Part shown: positions 52,384 through 64,000 of the stretch, one piece after another
How the letters are laid out: each line of letters opens with the position of its first letter
Position numbering within the stretch: position 1 is the stretch's first letter
NCBI GenBank assembly: GCA_016713175.1
Contig: JADJPQ010000004.1
Coordinates: 310,001 to 374,000 of the forward strand
Length of the DNA: 64,000 bases
Direction of reading: 5' to 3'
Origin: Planctomycetota bacterium
GTDB taxonomy: Bacteria > Planctomycetota > UBA1135 > UBA2386
The notes under the pieces: model-generated
The model's input: only the letters and a program-made list of their open reading frames with translations
What the model was told of the DNA's origin: nothing
The model's database searches: none
Position numbers and translations under genes: made by a program

Positions 52384-52857
52384 ATGACCGGCATCCGCAG
52401 CGAAGAGTTCCTTGGGACCGCGGCGAGCGCGCTGGAACGGATGGCGTTCGTCATCACCGAACCGTCGGTGGCGTCGGCGGGTGAAGTTCTGGCCGAGGCC
52501 GGCTTCGCGGCGCGGGTCGAGATCCGCGGTGACGATCGTTCGGGCTGGCTGCTGGTCGTCGCCACGGCCGGTTTCGTCCGCGAAGTGGCCGCCGGCATGC
52601 TCGGCCTGGAGGCCGATGAGGTCGATGTCGACGATCACGGCGACTCCGCCGTGGGCGAGCTGGCCAACGTGCTTGGCGGCGAGATGATCATGCTTGCGGG
52701 CGGCGGCGATGCGCCATTCCGGCTCAGTCTGCCGACCCCGGTCGATGACGAACGCACCGGCGAACTGGTCGATCAGGCGCTGGCCGGCGGGTTCGTCTGT
52801 GTGCTGGCGGCCGAGTCCGGCAAGTTGCTGCTGGCGGGGTCGCTGCACGCCGGCTGA
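52384..52857 (+). CDS. CheC/CheX-like CheY-P phosphatase
   Basis: 157 residues. The fold pattern and one phosphatase helix match the CheC/CheX/FliY family: GELANVLGGEMIMLAGG has the E-x-x-N motif needed to dephosphorylate CheY-P, placed after DDHGDSAVGELAN; only one such helix is seen, as in CheX. It follows cheY by 13 bases after a G-rich ribosome binding site and ends the chemotaxis cluster, consistent with a signal-terminating role. The N-terminal half has SALERMAFVITEP, also typical of CheX-like proteins. Confidence 0.75.
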   Translation: MTGIRSEEFLGTAASALERMAFVITEPSVASAGEVLAEAGFAARVEIRGDDRSGWLLVVATAGFVREVAAGMLGLEADEVDVDDHGDSAVGELANVLGGEMIMLAGGGDAPFRLSLPTPVDDERTGELVDQALAGGFVCVLAAESGKLLLAGSLHAG

Positions 52858-52864
52858 GAGCCGC

Positions 52865-55800
52865 TCAGCGGGCCACGGCGCGCTGCAGCGCCAGGCGTGT
52901 CAGCCGGCCGAGGTCGTCGACGAACGTGTAGCACAGCGGTACCGCCACGGCCGTGAACACCGTGCTGACCAGCAGGCCGCCGGCAACCGCGATCGACAGC
53001 CCCTTGTAGCTGATGCCTTCGGCGTCATCGCCGAACACGGCCATCGGCAACAACCCGACGAACGTCGTCGCCGCGGTCATGAAGATCGGTCGCATGCGCA
53101 CCCGCACGCCCTCCCCGATCGCCGCGGTGCGGTCCATGCCGCCGCGGCGCAGCCGTTCGATGTGATCGAGCAGCACGATGCCGTTGTTGACGACGACGCC
53201 GCACAGGATCACCATGCCGATGATCGCCATCGGATCGACCTGACCGGAGAACAATGCCAGTGACCAGGTCGCGCCGAGCAGCGCGAACGGAATCGTCACC
53301 AGGATCGAGGCCGGCAGGATCACCGATTCGAACAGCACGCCCATCAGCAAGAAGATCAGCACGATCGACAGCACCATCGAGCGCAGCAGTTCGGCGATGT
53401 CCTGGCTGGCCTGGCGGTGGCTGCTTTCTTCGGACCACGCATAGCCCGGCGCCAGCGGGAATCCGGCCATCGTCGCCGCCAGCGCCTGGGTCATCGCCGG
53501 CGTGGTCACCTGCGCGTGGCGGCGGCCGACCAGCACGACGTTGACGCGGCCGTCCTGGGCCTCGATCTCCTGCACCGTCGGCCGGAAGCCGATCCGGGCG
53601 AGGTCCTGCAGCCGTTGGAACGAGCCGGCGGCGGCCAGCACGCGGGTGTCCTGCAGGTCCACGAGCGCCGGCTTCTCGCGCGCGTCGAACTGCGCGATCA
53701 GCCGCACCTCGCGATCGGACTCCTCGAAGCGGCCGACCTCGCGGCCCTGCAGGCCCGACGACATCGTGCCGAGCACGTTCTCGGGCCGGATCGCGACCTC
53801 CTCGGCCCGCTCGCGGTCGAGTTCGACGATGACCTCCTGGCGATCTTCGATCGCCGGCACATCGACGTGCTCGACTTCCGGCAGGGCCCGCAGCCGCGCC
53901 AGCAGCGCATTGGCGCGTTCGAGCAGGTACTCGGAGTCGCGGCCGTAGAGCCGCACGACGAAGTTGCGGTCGTCTTTCTCGGTCTCTTCGCTGCGACCGC
54001 GCATGCCGCCGCCGCCCTTCTCGCCCATTTCGAGTTGCACGCCGGGCAGCTTCGGCCAGCTCGCCAGCACCTTGGTGCGCAGCGCTTCCTGTTCCGCCTT
54101 GGGCAACTTGTCCGCGGTGAACAGTTCGATCCGGCCGCTGCGCTTGCCGAATCGGCCACCGACATGGGCGATGCCCCACTCCTGTTTGCGCTCCTCGCTG
54201 TGCCGCTCGAACGTCTGGAAGACCGTCTGGGCAGCGACCAGGTCGGTGCCGCGCGGCATCGTGTAGTGCACGGTGATGTCGCCGCGCTTGAACGGTCCGC
54301 CGCCACCGCTCATCGCTTCGAGCATGTTCCAGGCGAGCGCCATCGTCGCCAGCAGTCCGACGCCACCGAGTGTCATCACGATGCGATGCCGGAGGCCAAA
54401 GCGCAGCAGCGCGCGGTTGCCGGCCAGCAGCCAGCCGAGCGGCGACCATTTGCCCAGGCCCGCGTCGGCCAGCTTGCCGCCGCCGCGCAGGGCGTGGAAT
54501 GCGGCCGGCATCAGCAGCAGCGCCACCGCCAGACTGCCCAGTAGCGCCGTCGACAACGGGATGCCGACCGAGCCCATCAGCACCTGGCTGTTGCGGCTGC
54601 CCAGGAACGCCATCGGCAAGAACACGACGACCGACGTCAACGTCGACATCGTCACCGCCATGCCGACTTCGCGGGCGCCGCCGATGCAGGCATCGCGGAC
54701 CGAGTGCCCCTGTTCGCGCAGCCGCCGGATGTTCTCGATCACGACGACGGCATTGTCGACCACCATGCCGACCGCCAGCGTCAGGCCCGCCATCGTGCAG
54801 ATGTCGAGCGACATGTTGCCGAAGTACATCTGGCTGCCGGCGATCAGCAGGGTCAGCGGGATCGCCATCGCGATCACCGCCGTCATCGCCAGATTGCGCA
54901 GGAAGAACCACAGCACCAGCAGTGCCAGCGCGCCGCCCTGCAGCGCGGTCGACACCAGGTTGCCGAGACCCTCGCGGATGAACGCCCCCTGATCGAACAG
55001 CCAGCGGCTGGCCAGGCCCTGCAGGCGCGGATCGGCTTCCAGCTCGGTCAACGCCGCGTGCAGGCCGTCACTGGCGGCGACCGGGTTGGCGTCGGCGGCG
55101 CCGCGGACCACCGCGGTGCAGGTGTACTTGCCATCGAAGCGCGACAGCTCGTCGCGGACCTCGGGGCGCCGTTCGATCGTGGCGATGTCACCGAGCTTCA
55201 GGCCCTGGCGGATCGGCAGTTCGGCGATGTCGTCACTGCTGCGGAACTTCACGTCGACGCGGACCAGGTGGCTCTGGCGGCCCTCGTCGACATGCAGTTC
55301 GCCGACCGGCATCGCGAAGTTGTCGGTCTGCAACTTGCGCAGCACCGAGGCGTAGTCGACCTGGTGGGCGAGCAGCTTGTCGCGGTGGATCCAGATCCGG
55401 ATCGACTGATCGAGCAGGCCCCACAGGTCGATGCGACCGACGCCGTCGACGGCCTCGAGCCGCGTGCGGACGATCTGGTCCAGTTTGTGGTTCCACTCGG
55501 CGTCCTGCTTGGGCGTCAGGAACTGCAGGAACGCCAGCGGCGCCGAGCCACCGTCTTCCTTCCAGGTGAAGTAGCGATCGACGCCGGGCGGCCAGCTCGG
55601 CATCGCGCGTTGCACCCGATCGCGCACCTCGGCGGCCGCGAGGCCCGGGTCCATGCCTTCGTCCAGGCGTGCCGACACCCACGCGCCGCCGGCGCCCGCG
55701 CGTGTCCGCAACCGTTGCAGCCCGGGAATGGTCCGGATCGACTCGGCCAGCGGTTCGACGACCTTCTCCTGCACCTCCTGCGGCGCCTGGTTCTGCGGCA

Positions 55801-55986
55801 CCGGGATCCAGACGTTGATCTGGTTCTCGGCCATGCCGCCGGGCAGGAAGCGCAGCGGCAGCTTGGCGATCGCGACGATGCCGATCACGACGATCGCCAG
55901 CGTGACCATCAGTGAGGTCACCGGTCGATCGACGAACGCGCCGATCAGGCCACGGCGCAGGGGTGGCGCGGCGAGGGTCGGGTCGT

Positions 55987-55990
<4 letters not shown>
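52865..55990 (-). CDS. RND efflux transporter, second permease of the operon
   Basis: 1041 residues of the AcrB/MdtC-like (HAE) family. Recognised are the N-terminal helix DRPVTSLMVTLAIVVIGIVA, the porter loops, the fourth membrane helix TLAVGMVVDNAVVVIENI with the proton-relay Asp, and the C-terminal repeat with FVGLLPMAVFGDDAEG. It acts in the inner membrane with the adaptor from the first gene and an outer-membrane channel not found here. Four-base overlap with the upstream RND gene. The pair may form a mixed trimer as MdtB/MdtC do. Confidence 0.93.
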
Positions 55991-59367
<3,377 letters not shown>

Positions 59368-59368
59368 G

Positions 59369-60604
59369 TCATTCCTTGGCGACGGTGACGGCGGCCTGAT
59401 CCTTCAGGTCCTCATGGCCGGTGACGATCACCAGATCGCCGGGCCGCAGGCCGTTCTCGCCGCGGTTCTTGCACTCGATCCAGTCCTTCAACTCGAGACC
59501 CGGGTCCAGATCGACGCGATTGGCCTTGCCATCGCGGACGACCATGACGACCGACACCTGGCCTTCGCTCAGCACGGCGGTCTTTTTGACCATCAATGCG
59601 GGACGTTTGTCCTCCGCCAGGATCCTGGCGCGGACGAACATGCCGTGCACCAGCACGGCGGTGTCGGGGCCGCGGACCCGGAAGCGCAGGCGGAAATGGC
59701 CGGTCTGGCGATCGATGGTCGGACTGATCAGGTCGACATCGGCAATGAACTCCTTGCCGGGAACGGCGTCGGTCGTGAACTGGACGATGCGCGCCGACCG
59801 CACCTGTTCGAGTTCGATCTGCGGGCGGTCGAGCCACGACACCAGGTGGTCGGGATCGACGATGTCGAACATCGCGGCGCCGACCTGCACGGTGGCGCCC
59901 TGGGAGACGTGGCGCTTGACCAGGATGCCCTGGAACGGCGCCGACACGGTGTGATCCTCGATCTGCACTTCGCTCTCGCGGATCTTCGCGTCGAGTTCCT
60001 TGATCAGGTTGTCGATGCGGTCGACCTCCAGCCGGCTCTTCTTCTCGTTGAACTCGGCGACCTGCAGCGCCTGTTCGGCGGTCTGGAACGCGAGTTCGGC
60101 GTCCTGCAAGGCCTTGGGGGCGACGAACTCCTTGTCCATGCTGGACTGGCGGTCCCATTCGGCCTTGGCTTTCTGGGACTCGAGGCGGGCCTGTTGAATG
60201 CGCTTGCCGGCGGCCTCGATCTCCAGCGCGGCGAGGCTCTTGTCGACGGCCTTGGCGTCGCGTTGGACGGTCAGTTGCTGCAGCGCGGACTGGGCCTGGC
60301 GGTCGTCGAGGCGGGCGAGGGCCTGGCCTTTCTGGACGCGGGAGCCTTCATCGACGGTCAGTTCGCGGATCCGGCCGCCGACGCGGGCGACGATGGCGGC
60401 CTGGTGTTCGGACTCGAGGAAGCCCGGGGTGCGGATTTCGCGCTGGACGTCCTGGATCTGGGCCTCGGCGACGCGGACGAGGCGGGGTTCGTCGGTCTTG
60501 GTGGTGGCTTCGACCTTCTGGGCGTTGTCGCAGGCGGTCAGCAGCAGGGGGAAAGCGGCCAGGAAGGGCAGGCGGCGCGGTCGGCGGGGGCTTTGGGCTG
60601 GCAT
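59369..60604 (-). CDS. RND efflux periplasmic adaptor lipoprotein
   Basis: 411 residues, membrane-fusion protein with a lipoprotein signal (FLAAFPLLLTACDN). The lipoyl halves are EHQAAIVARVGGRIRELTVD and ESEVQIEDHTVSAPFQGILV, with a helical hairpin between them, followed by a beta-barrel (VSWLDRPQIELEQVRSARIV) and a membrane-proximal domain. It bridges the RND pumps and an outer-membrane channel. First gene of the three-gene leftward efflux operon. Divergent from the sigma-factor gene across a 376-base gap. Confidence 0.93.
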   Translation of the reverse strand: MPAQSPRRPRRLPFLAAFPLLLTACDNAQKVEATTKTDEPRLVRVAEAQIQDVQREIRTPGFLESEHQAAIVARVGGRIRELTVDEGSRVQKGQALARLDDRQAQSALQQLTVQRDAKAVDKSLAALEIEAAGKRIQQARLESQKAKAEWDRQSSMDKEFVAPKALQDAELAFQTAEQALQVAEFNEKKSRLEVDRIDNLIKELDAKIRESEVQIEDHTVSAPFQGILVKRHVSQGATVQVGAAMFDIVDPDHLVSWLDRPQIELEQVRSARIVQFTTDAVPGKEFIADVDLISPTIDRQTGHFRLRFRVRGPDTAVLVHGMFVRARILAEDKRPALMVKKTAVLSEGQVSVVMVVRDGKANRVDLDPGLELKDWIECKNRGENGLRPGDLVIVTGHEDLKDQAAVTVAKE

Positions 60605-60980
60605 GGATGGGGCAGGCGGCGGCGCGCTGGTGCGCCGTGCGGCAGACTACGAGGGGAACGGGTCGGTTCGCAGGAGTTTGGGGGGGCGGTGGGGCGGATT
60701 TCCTGGGGGGTGGGGTGGTGGGGGTTGTGGCCGGTGGGGCGGGGGGATCTGTTTCGGGGGTGGGGTTGGCTTGCAGTCGGGCAAGGGGCAGTCTGGTGGG
60801 CGTGTGGTTGCTGGTGGTGATACCTAGGCTACAGGGCGTGGCGCCGTTGGAGGGCGCGTTGTGATGGGTCGTTCCCTTCCCTTCCCTTCCCTTCCCTTCC
60901 CTTCCCTTCCCTTCCCTGTTGTCGGGTAGTCGATGGCCGTCATCACTTGCTCAGCGCGGGTCTTGGAACGAGGGGCGGCC
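60605..60980. other. G-rich non-coding gap between the efflux operon and sigma factor
   Basis: The plus strand from about 60675 to 60810 holds many G-runs of 4-7 bases and few C, a composition unlike the genes on either side, capable of forming G-quadruplexes. It is followed by the TTCCC tandem array (60872-60916). Open frames across it are repetitive Gly-rich shadows. The promoters for both operons must lie here, but I see no clear -35/-10. Confidence 0.5.
60872..60916 (+). repeat. Pentanucleotide tandem repeat (TTCCC) x 9
   Basis: Nine perfect TTCCC units, 45 bases in all, ending 64 bases before the sigma-factor ATG at 60981. On the complementary strand it is GGGAA x 9, i.e. nine regularly spaced G3 runs. 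Short perfect tandem arrays of this kind can change copy number by slippage; the location between divergent operons makes an effect on promoter spacing possible. Confidence 0.95.
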
Positions 60981-61550
60981 ATGAGCGAGTTCGCTGAACC
61001 ACAGGCGTCATGGGACGACGACCGCCTCGCTCGGATCCACGCGATGGTCCTGCGCCGGTTGGGTCAGACTGGGTTCTTCAGCCGCGATCCGGAAGCCCTG
61101 GCGCAGGAGGTGGAAGACGCGGCGCAGGATGTGATGGTGCGGCTGATGTCGCGCATGCGCCAAGGGCCGATCGAGGATCTCGAGAACTTCGCGCTGGGGA
61201 TCGCCAAGAAGGTGCTGTTGGGGGCACTTCGCGACGCCAACCGGTCGCGACTGCTGCGCGACCGCGAGATGATCCTCGCCGAGGTGACCGAGGGGGATGT
61301 GGCGATGGTCGAGCGCCATCGGGACTCGGCGCGGGCGGAGATCGCGGAGTGCCTGGCCCGGCACACGGACCTGGAGCCGGACGCGATCGAGTTCGTGTTG
61401 TTCGTCTTCCTCGATGAGATGACGAGTGCAGAAGCGGCGAAACGTATGTCGCTGAGTTCGGTAGTAGCCAAGCGGCTTCGCGAGAGGGTGCGACGGGCCT
61501 TCTCCAAGAGAAGTTCGGGCATCCATCGACTCAGGGCGATCCTCGCATAG
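60981..61550 (+). CDS. ECF-like RNA polymerase sigma factor
   Basis: 189 residues. Region 2: PEALAQEVEDAAQDVMVRLM with the core-binding helix and ENFALGIAKKVLLGALRDAN; region 4: EMTSAEAAKRMSLSSVVAKR with the recognition helix RLRERVRRAF. The start at 60981 has a strong GAGGGG at 6-base spacing; the ATG at 60933 is weaker and lies close to the TTCCC array. The gene heads a rightward run of exported-protein genes, a pattern in which the sigma factor could drive its neighbours. No recognisable anti-sigma factor, though the transmembrane protein at 62226 might act as one. Confidence 0.75.
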   Translation: MSEFAEPQASWDDDRLARIHAMVLRRLGQTGFFSRDPEALAQEVEDAAQDVMVRLMSRMRQGPIEDLENFALGIAKKVLLGALRDANRSRLLRDREMILAEVTEGDVAMVERHRDSARAEIAECLARHTDLEPDAIEFVLFVFLDEMTSAEAAKRMSLSSVVAKRLRERVRRAFSKRSSGIHRLRAILA

Positions 61551-61826
61551 GATCATTCGCGAAAGAGAACCGACGACGCCACCACATTGAACTCGGCAGA
61601 TCCGGGTCAAGATTACATCGGGCTTTCGGCCCGCTTCCGGCCCCGACTCTCCGGACGTGGGCGTACTGTAGCTGAGTCGCGCCCATACGCGGGCAAGGGA
61701 CCAGAACCGTGGAATTCTGGAAAGTCCGTGTTTCTGGCAGCGCTCCTGGCACTCTCCCGTTGGCTGGGTGACCGTGCGAACTGTCCCCTTCCCACACATT
61801 CTTCACGAACCGATGGAGATCGACCC

Positions 61827-62207
61827 ATGAAGCGTTCCATTTGGGTAGGGCTGTTTCTATTCTACTGCGCCGTGCTGTTGGCAGCGACTGGCGACCTTCA
61901 AGATCCGGATTGCGCTCTCGAAATCTCCGCAGGCTCGAACGGGACCATCAAGTTCACATGCCCGGAGGTGTTCTGCGACGACGCCGAAGTATGCAAGGCC
62001 GACTCCGTCGTCGAGGGTACGACACGTATTTGGACGTGTACTTGCGGCGGGCTGTATTCGCCTTACAACCCTTGCGAGGGCGTTGGTTACATCGACACCG
62101 TCACCAACGTGTGGAGCTTTGACTGCATTCGGACAACGTGCCCGGTTCCATGCACGGAGTTCAACTGGCCGCCCGTTGCGGCCCCTCAGCGAGTTTGCAA
62201 CTGCTAG
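61827..62207 (+). CDS. Secreted cysteine-rich protein
   Basis: 126 residues. Signal peptide MKRSIWVGLFLFYCAVLLAA, then a mature part with about 13 Cys (DCALE, TCPEVFC, VCKA, TCTCGG, PCEG, DCIRTTCPVPC, RVCNC), so a disulfide-stabilised extracellular protein is expected. No known domain recognised. ATG 61827 is preceded by GGAGA at a good distance; the frame extends upstream but without support. The 276-base gap before it (61551-61826) shows no gene. GC content falls clearly from here to the window's end, as if this stretch has another origin. Confidence 0.7.
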   Translation: MKRSIWVGLFLFYCAVLLAATGDLQDPDCALEISAGSNGTIKFTCPEVFCDDAEVCKADSVVEGTTRIWTCTCGGLYSPYNPCEGVGYIDTVTNVWSFDCIRTTCPVPCTEFNWPPVAAPQRVCNC

Positions 62208-62225
62208 CCCGCTGGGTGCCTTCAC

Positions 62226-63911
62226 GTGTCCAACCCACATCCTGTCGTCCGGCGCCGCGTAGTCGCCGCAGGCTGTCTCGCCGTTGTTGTGGTGGTTGCA
62301 GTTTTCGTGATTGCGACGCAAGCAACCCCAGACATGAGTCGCCAAGGGCTTGCTGGTCAGACCAGGGCGGCGTCGGCAGGCGCGGGTGTTTCAGCCGAGG
62401 TATCAGCGTCTGCGGCGGATGACCGCGAAAAGCCGTCGATTGGCCCAGATACAATCGTCGTCGTGCAGGTTGCGGACTCATCAGGCAGTCCAATCGAGGG
62501 CGCTTCCGTGTGCACCACCAACAGCCACGCGCGCCTGATCGCATCCGGCCAACTGACATCCCTTGGGGTGACTGACGCAACCGGGAGCGTGCTTGTGGCG
62601 CAGAGCCGCCTGGGGCCGTTGCTGGAGCCACACTCCAGTCGCGTTGCTGCTGTTCACGGAGGCGTCCTGTACAGTGCGGCACGATTGCACGATACGCATT
62701 ACCTCTGTACGGTTGAACGTCCCGAGACTGACTGTCAAATCCAGTGTCTTGATGAGTCGGGGCGGGCAGTTCCCGGTGTCGTCGTCATGATGTCCAGGGC
62801 TGCGGTGCCGGCGGATCCGTCGTGGGAAGTGGCAGGGCCGGCGTCCCTCGTGAGTAATTCAAGCGCCGGAGACTATTGCGTCCATTACGGCGTGAGTGAT
62901 GGCGCTGGCGCCATTCTTGTCTCGAATCTGGCGGCCGGGCTGTACCACTTCGACTTGTCTTGCGAGACTCATGTGTGTGTTGGAGGTTCGAGCCCGGGAG
63001 ACTCACAGATCGCCGTCCCTGGGGGAGTTGTTCGTGTTGTCATGCGGGAGGCTATTGCCGTTGTTGCGAACCTGGCTGACGACTATGAAGTCCTGGCGGT
63101 ACGGACGGTAGTGCCTGGAGCTGTTGACCTGCAAAACACCTTTTCCCCTCGCGAACTGCCCCGGCTGAACAGGCGCCTGCTGAAGAAATGGCCTGAAGCA
63201 ACTGTATGTCTGGCAGGTGTGAGAGTTGGCGGCGGCATCGGCTCTGCAATGGAGGCGAGGACGCGAATGTTGCTGAGACAAGGATCAAGCCACGGCTGGG
63301 CTGAGGTGACGACTGAGTTCGTCAAGTTGGAGCACGCTGTCCCGAGATTATTGCGTCCGGAACTGGTTCCCGATAACGGAGAAGAGGTTCATGTGGCTCT
63401 CGTCGACGCCGGCGGTAACGAGTATCGCGGGGTTGAACTGGCGCTGCGACATAAGGCGGCATCGAAACAGTTGCCCGATGTTCCGGTGCTTAGCGGGTCT
63501 GCGACTTGGCTGCCAACGGGTACCTATCTCGTGAGATGCAGGAACCAGAGCATGAGGCAGTTCTTTGACCAAGCGTATGAGATTGACGTCGACGGAGTGG
63601 GCGAGCCGCTGCAGGTGAAGTGCAGGGTCGGCCAGAGGTTGGTCGGTTGGCGACTGGAGATAGAGACAGAGTTTGGCGCTATCGGTACCGGTGGGGTCTT
63701 CGTGCGGCCGACTCCCTTTGGCTTGAAATCAAGCGTGTTTGGATTTGATGGTAAGTCGACTGTGGAGGATCTGTGGGGACCGGTCGGGAGAATGGCCGTA
63801 GAGGTGTCAACGCCAGGGTTCTTGCCAGCCGAGGCTGTGGTGGACCTGGTCGATGGTGGGGCACCGCAGCTCGTCGCTATCAAACTGATGAGGGCGAACG
63901 GTGGGAAGTAG
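62226..63911 (+). CDS. Membrane-anchored carboxypeptidase-regulatory-like protein
   Basis: 561 residues. One N-terminal transmembrane helix (AGCLAVVVVVAVFVIAT) with a basic leader, so the bulk lies outside. Beta-sandwich units are visible: VVVQVADSSGSPIEGASVCT with GVTDATGSVLV, and CQIQCLDESGRAVPGVVVMM with GVSDGAGAILVSNLAAGLY. The remaining part has no recognised motif. Similar in design to the 33852-35735 protein, with less GC-biased codon use. Start GTG 62226 lies 18 bases after the Cys-rich gene. Function unknown; a surface or sensory role near the upstream sigma factor is possible. Confidence 0.75.
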   Translation: MSNPHPVVRRRVVAAGCLAVVVVVAVFVIATQATPDMSRQGLAGQTRAASAGAGVSAEVSASAADDREKPSIGPDTIVVVQVADSSGSPIEGASVCTTNSHARLIASGQLTSLGVTDATGSVLVAQSRLGPLLEPHSSRVAAVHGGVLYSAARLHDTHYLCTVERPETDCQIQCLDESGRAVPGVVVMMSRAAVPADPSWEVAGPASLVSNSSAGDYCVHYGVSDGAGAILVSNLAAGLYHFDLSCETHVCVGGSSPGDSQIAVPGGVVRVVMREAIAVVANLADDYEVLAVRTVVPGAVDLQNTFSPRELPRLNRRLLKKWPEATVCLAGVRVGGGIGSAMEARTRMLLRQGSSHGWAEVTTEFVKLEHAVPRLLRPELVPDNGEEVHVALVDAGGNEYRGVELALRHKAASKQLPDVPVLSGSATWLPTGTYLVRCRNQSMRQFFDQAYEIDVDGVGEPLQVKCRVGQRLVGWRLEIETEFGAIGTGGVFVRPTPFGLKSSVFGFDGKSTVEDLWGPVGRMAVEVSTPGFLPAEAVVDLVDGGAPQLVAIKLMRANGGK

Positions 63912-64000
63912 CGGTCTTCCGTGGCGGTTCTGGATAATCCGGACTTTCATGATAAGCGTACTGCTGTTCGTCGCCGGTGGGAAACTACAGTCGCTGGTCC
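63901..64000 (+). CDS. Start of a membrane or exported protein, cut by the window edge
   Basis: The GTG at 63901 overlaps the stop of the previous gene by 11 bases and opens a frame to the end of the window: a Trp/Ile-rich basic leader followed by hydrophobic FMISVLLFVAGG. It has the look of a signal peptide or first membrane helix. Another possible start is the ATG at 63949. Too short to identify. Confidence 0.4.
   Translation, partial: MGSSGLPWRFWIIRTFMISVLLFVAGGKLQSLV

Noticed and set aside
60872..60916. CRISPR-like array
   Set aside because: The units are 5 bases long and contiguous without spacers; it is a microsatellite.

Overview
The window comes from a high-GC bacterium that looks like a member of the Planctomycetota. 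The grounds are the mixture of secreted FG-GAP and carboxypeptidase-regulatory-like proteins, a Tat-exported alkaline-phosphatase-superfamily protein, ECF sigma factors, a nucleotidase-like protein fused to cytochrome c554-type haem motifs, several multihaem cytochromes, and an integron integrase that points the same way as its cassettes. No rRNA is present, so the assignment is inference. Gene order is dense, and many neighbouring genes overlap by 4 bases (ATGA or GTGA), which marks out translationally coupled operons.

Layout. 1-3.8 kb: 5' part of pnp, then a divergent feoAB iron-uptake operon with a palindrome directly before feoA, and a SMUG-type uracil-DNA glycosylase. 3.8-6.6 kb: ECF sigma factor, phosphotransferase-fold kinase and pentahaem cytochrome, all leftward. 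6.8-11.4 kb: cmk-plsC-rpsA and a secreted protein. 11.4-19 kb, leftward: polysaccharide deacetylase, nucleotidase/tetrahaem protein with a DUF1573-like lipoprotein, then an NtrC-type two-component pair behind a lipoprotein amidase. 19.2-23.1 kb: RsbW-like kinase, RsbU-like phosphatase, receiver protein, and an HtrA/Deg-like protein whose catalytic His is replaced by Gln.

23.2-27.7 kb is a small chromosomal integron: IntI, an attI-like region with a candidate cassette promoter, and two well-formed attC sites. They delimit a first cassette with an Abi-alpha-like protein, a two-gene second cassette, and a frameshifted third cassette gene. The two-gene cassette pairs a winged-helix/nucleoside-phosphorylase effector-like protein with a second protein that ends in a similar winged-helix-like domain. 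It is the best candidate here for an undescribed, probably anti-phage, system.

At 28.5 kb a thioredoxin-like membrane-anchored protein has an in-frame TGA at the first position of its CxxC motif, and a hairpin matching bacterial SECIS rules starts 19 bases after it. I read it as a selenoprotein that ordinary gene calling would split in two.

29-32.4 kb: leftward sugar-acid operon (DUF993, 2-hydroxyacid dehydrogenase, glycerate 2-kinase). 32.5-37.3 kb: secreted proteins. 37.3-46.8 kb: YifB/ComM ATPase, EF-hand protein, decahaem cytochrome, Tat-exported phosphatase-fold protein and FG-GAP protein. 46.9 kb: tRNA-Met(CAT), then a hairpin with a long C/U-rich loop and a T7 tail. 47.3-52.9 kb: agmatinase-family protein and a cheA-cheW-cheD-cheY-cheX-like cluster. 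52.9-60.6 kb: tripartite efflux operon with two different RND genes. 60.6-64 kb: nine tandem TTCCC units upstream of an ECF-like sigma factor, followed by lower-GC genes for exported proteins; the last is cut by the window edge.
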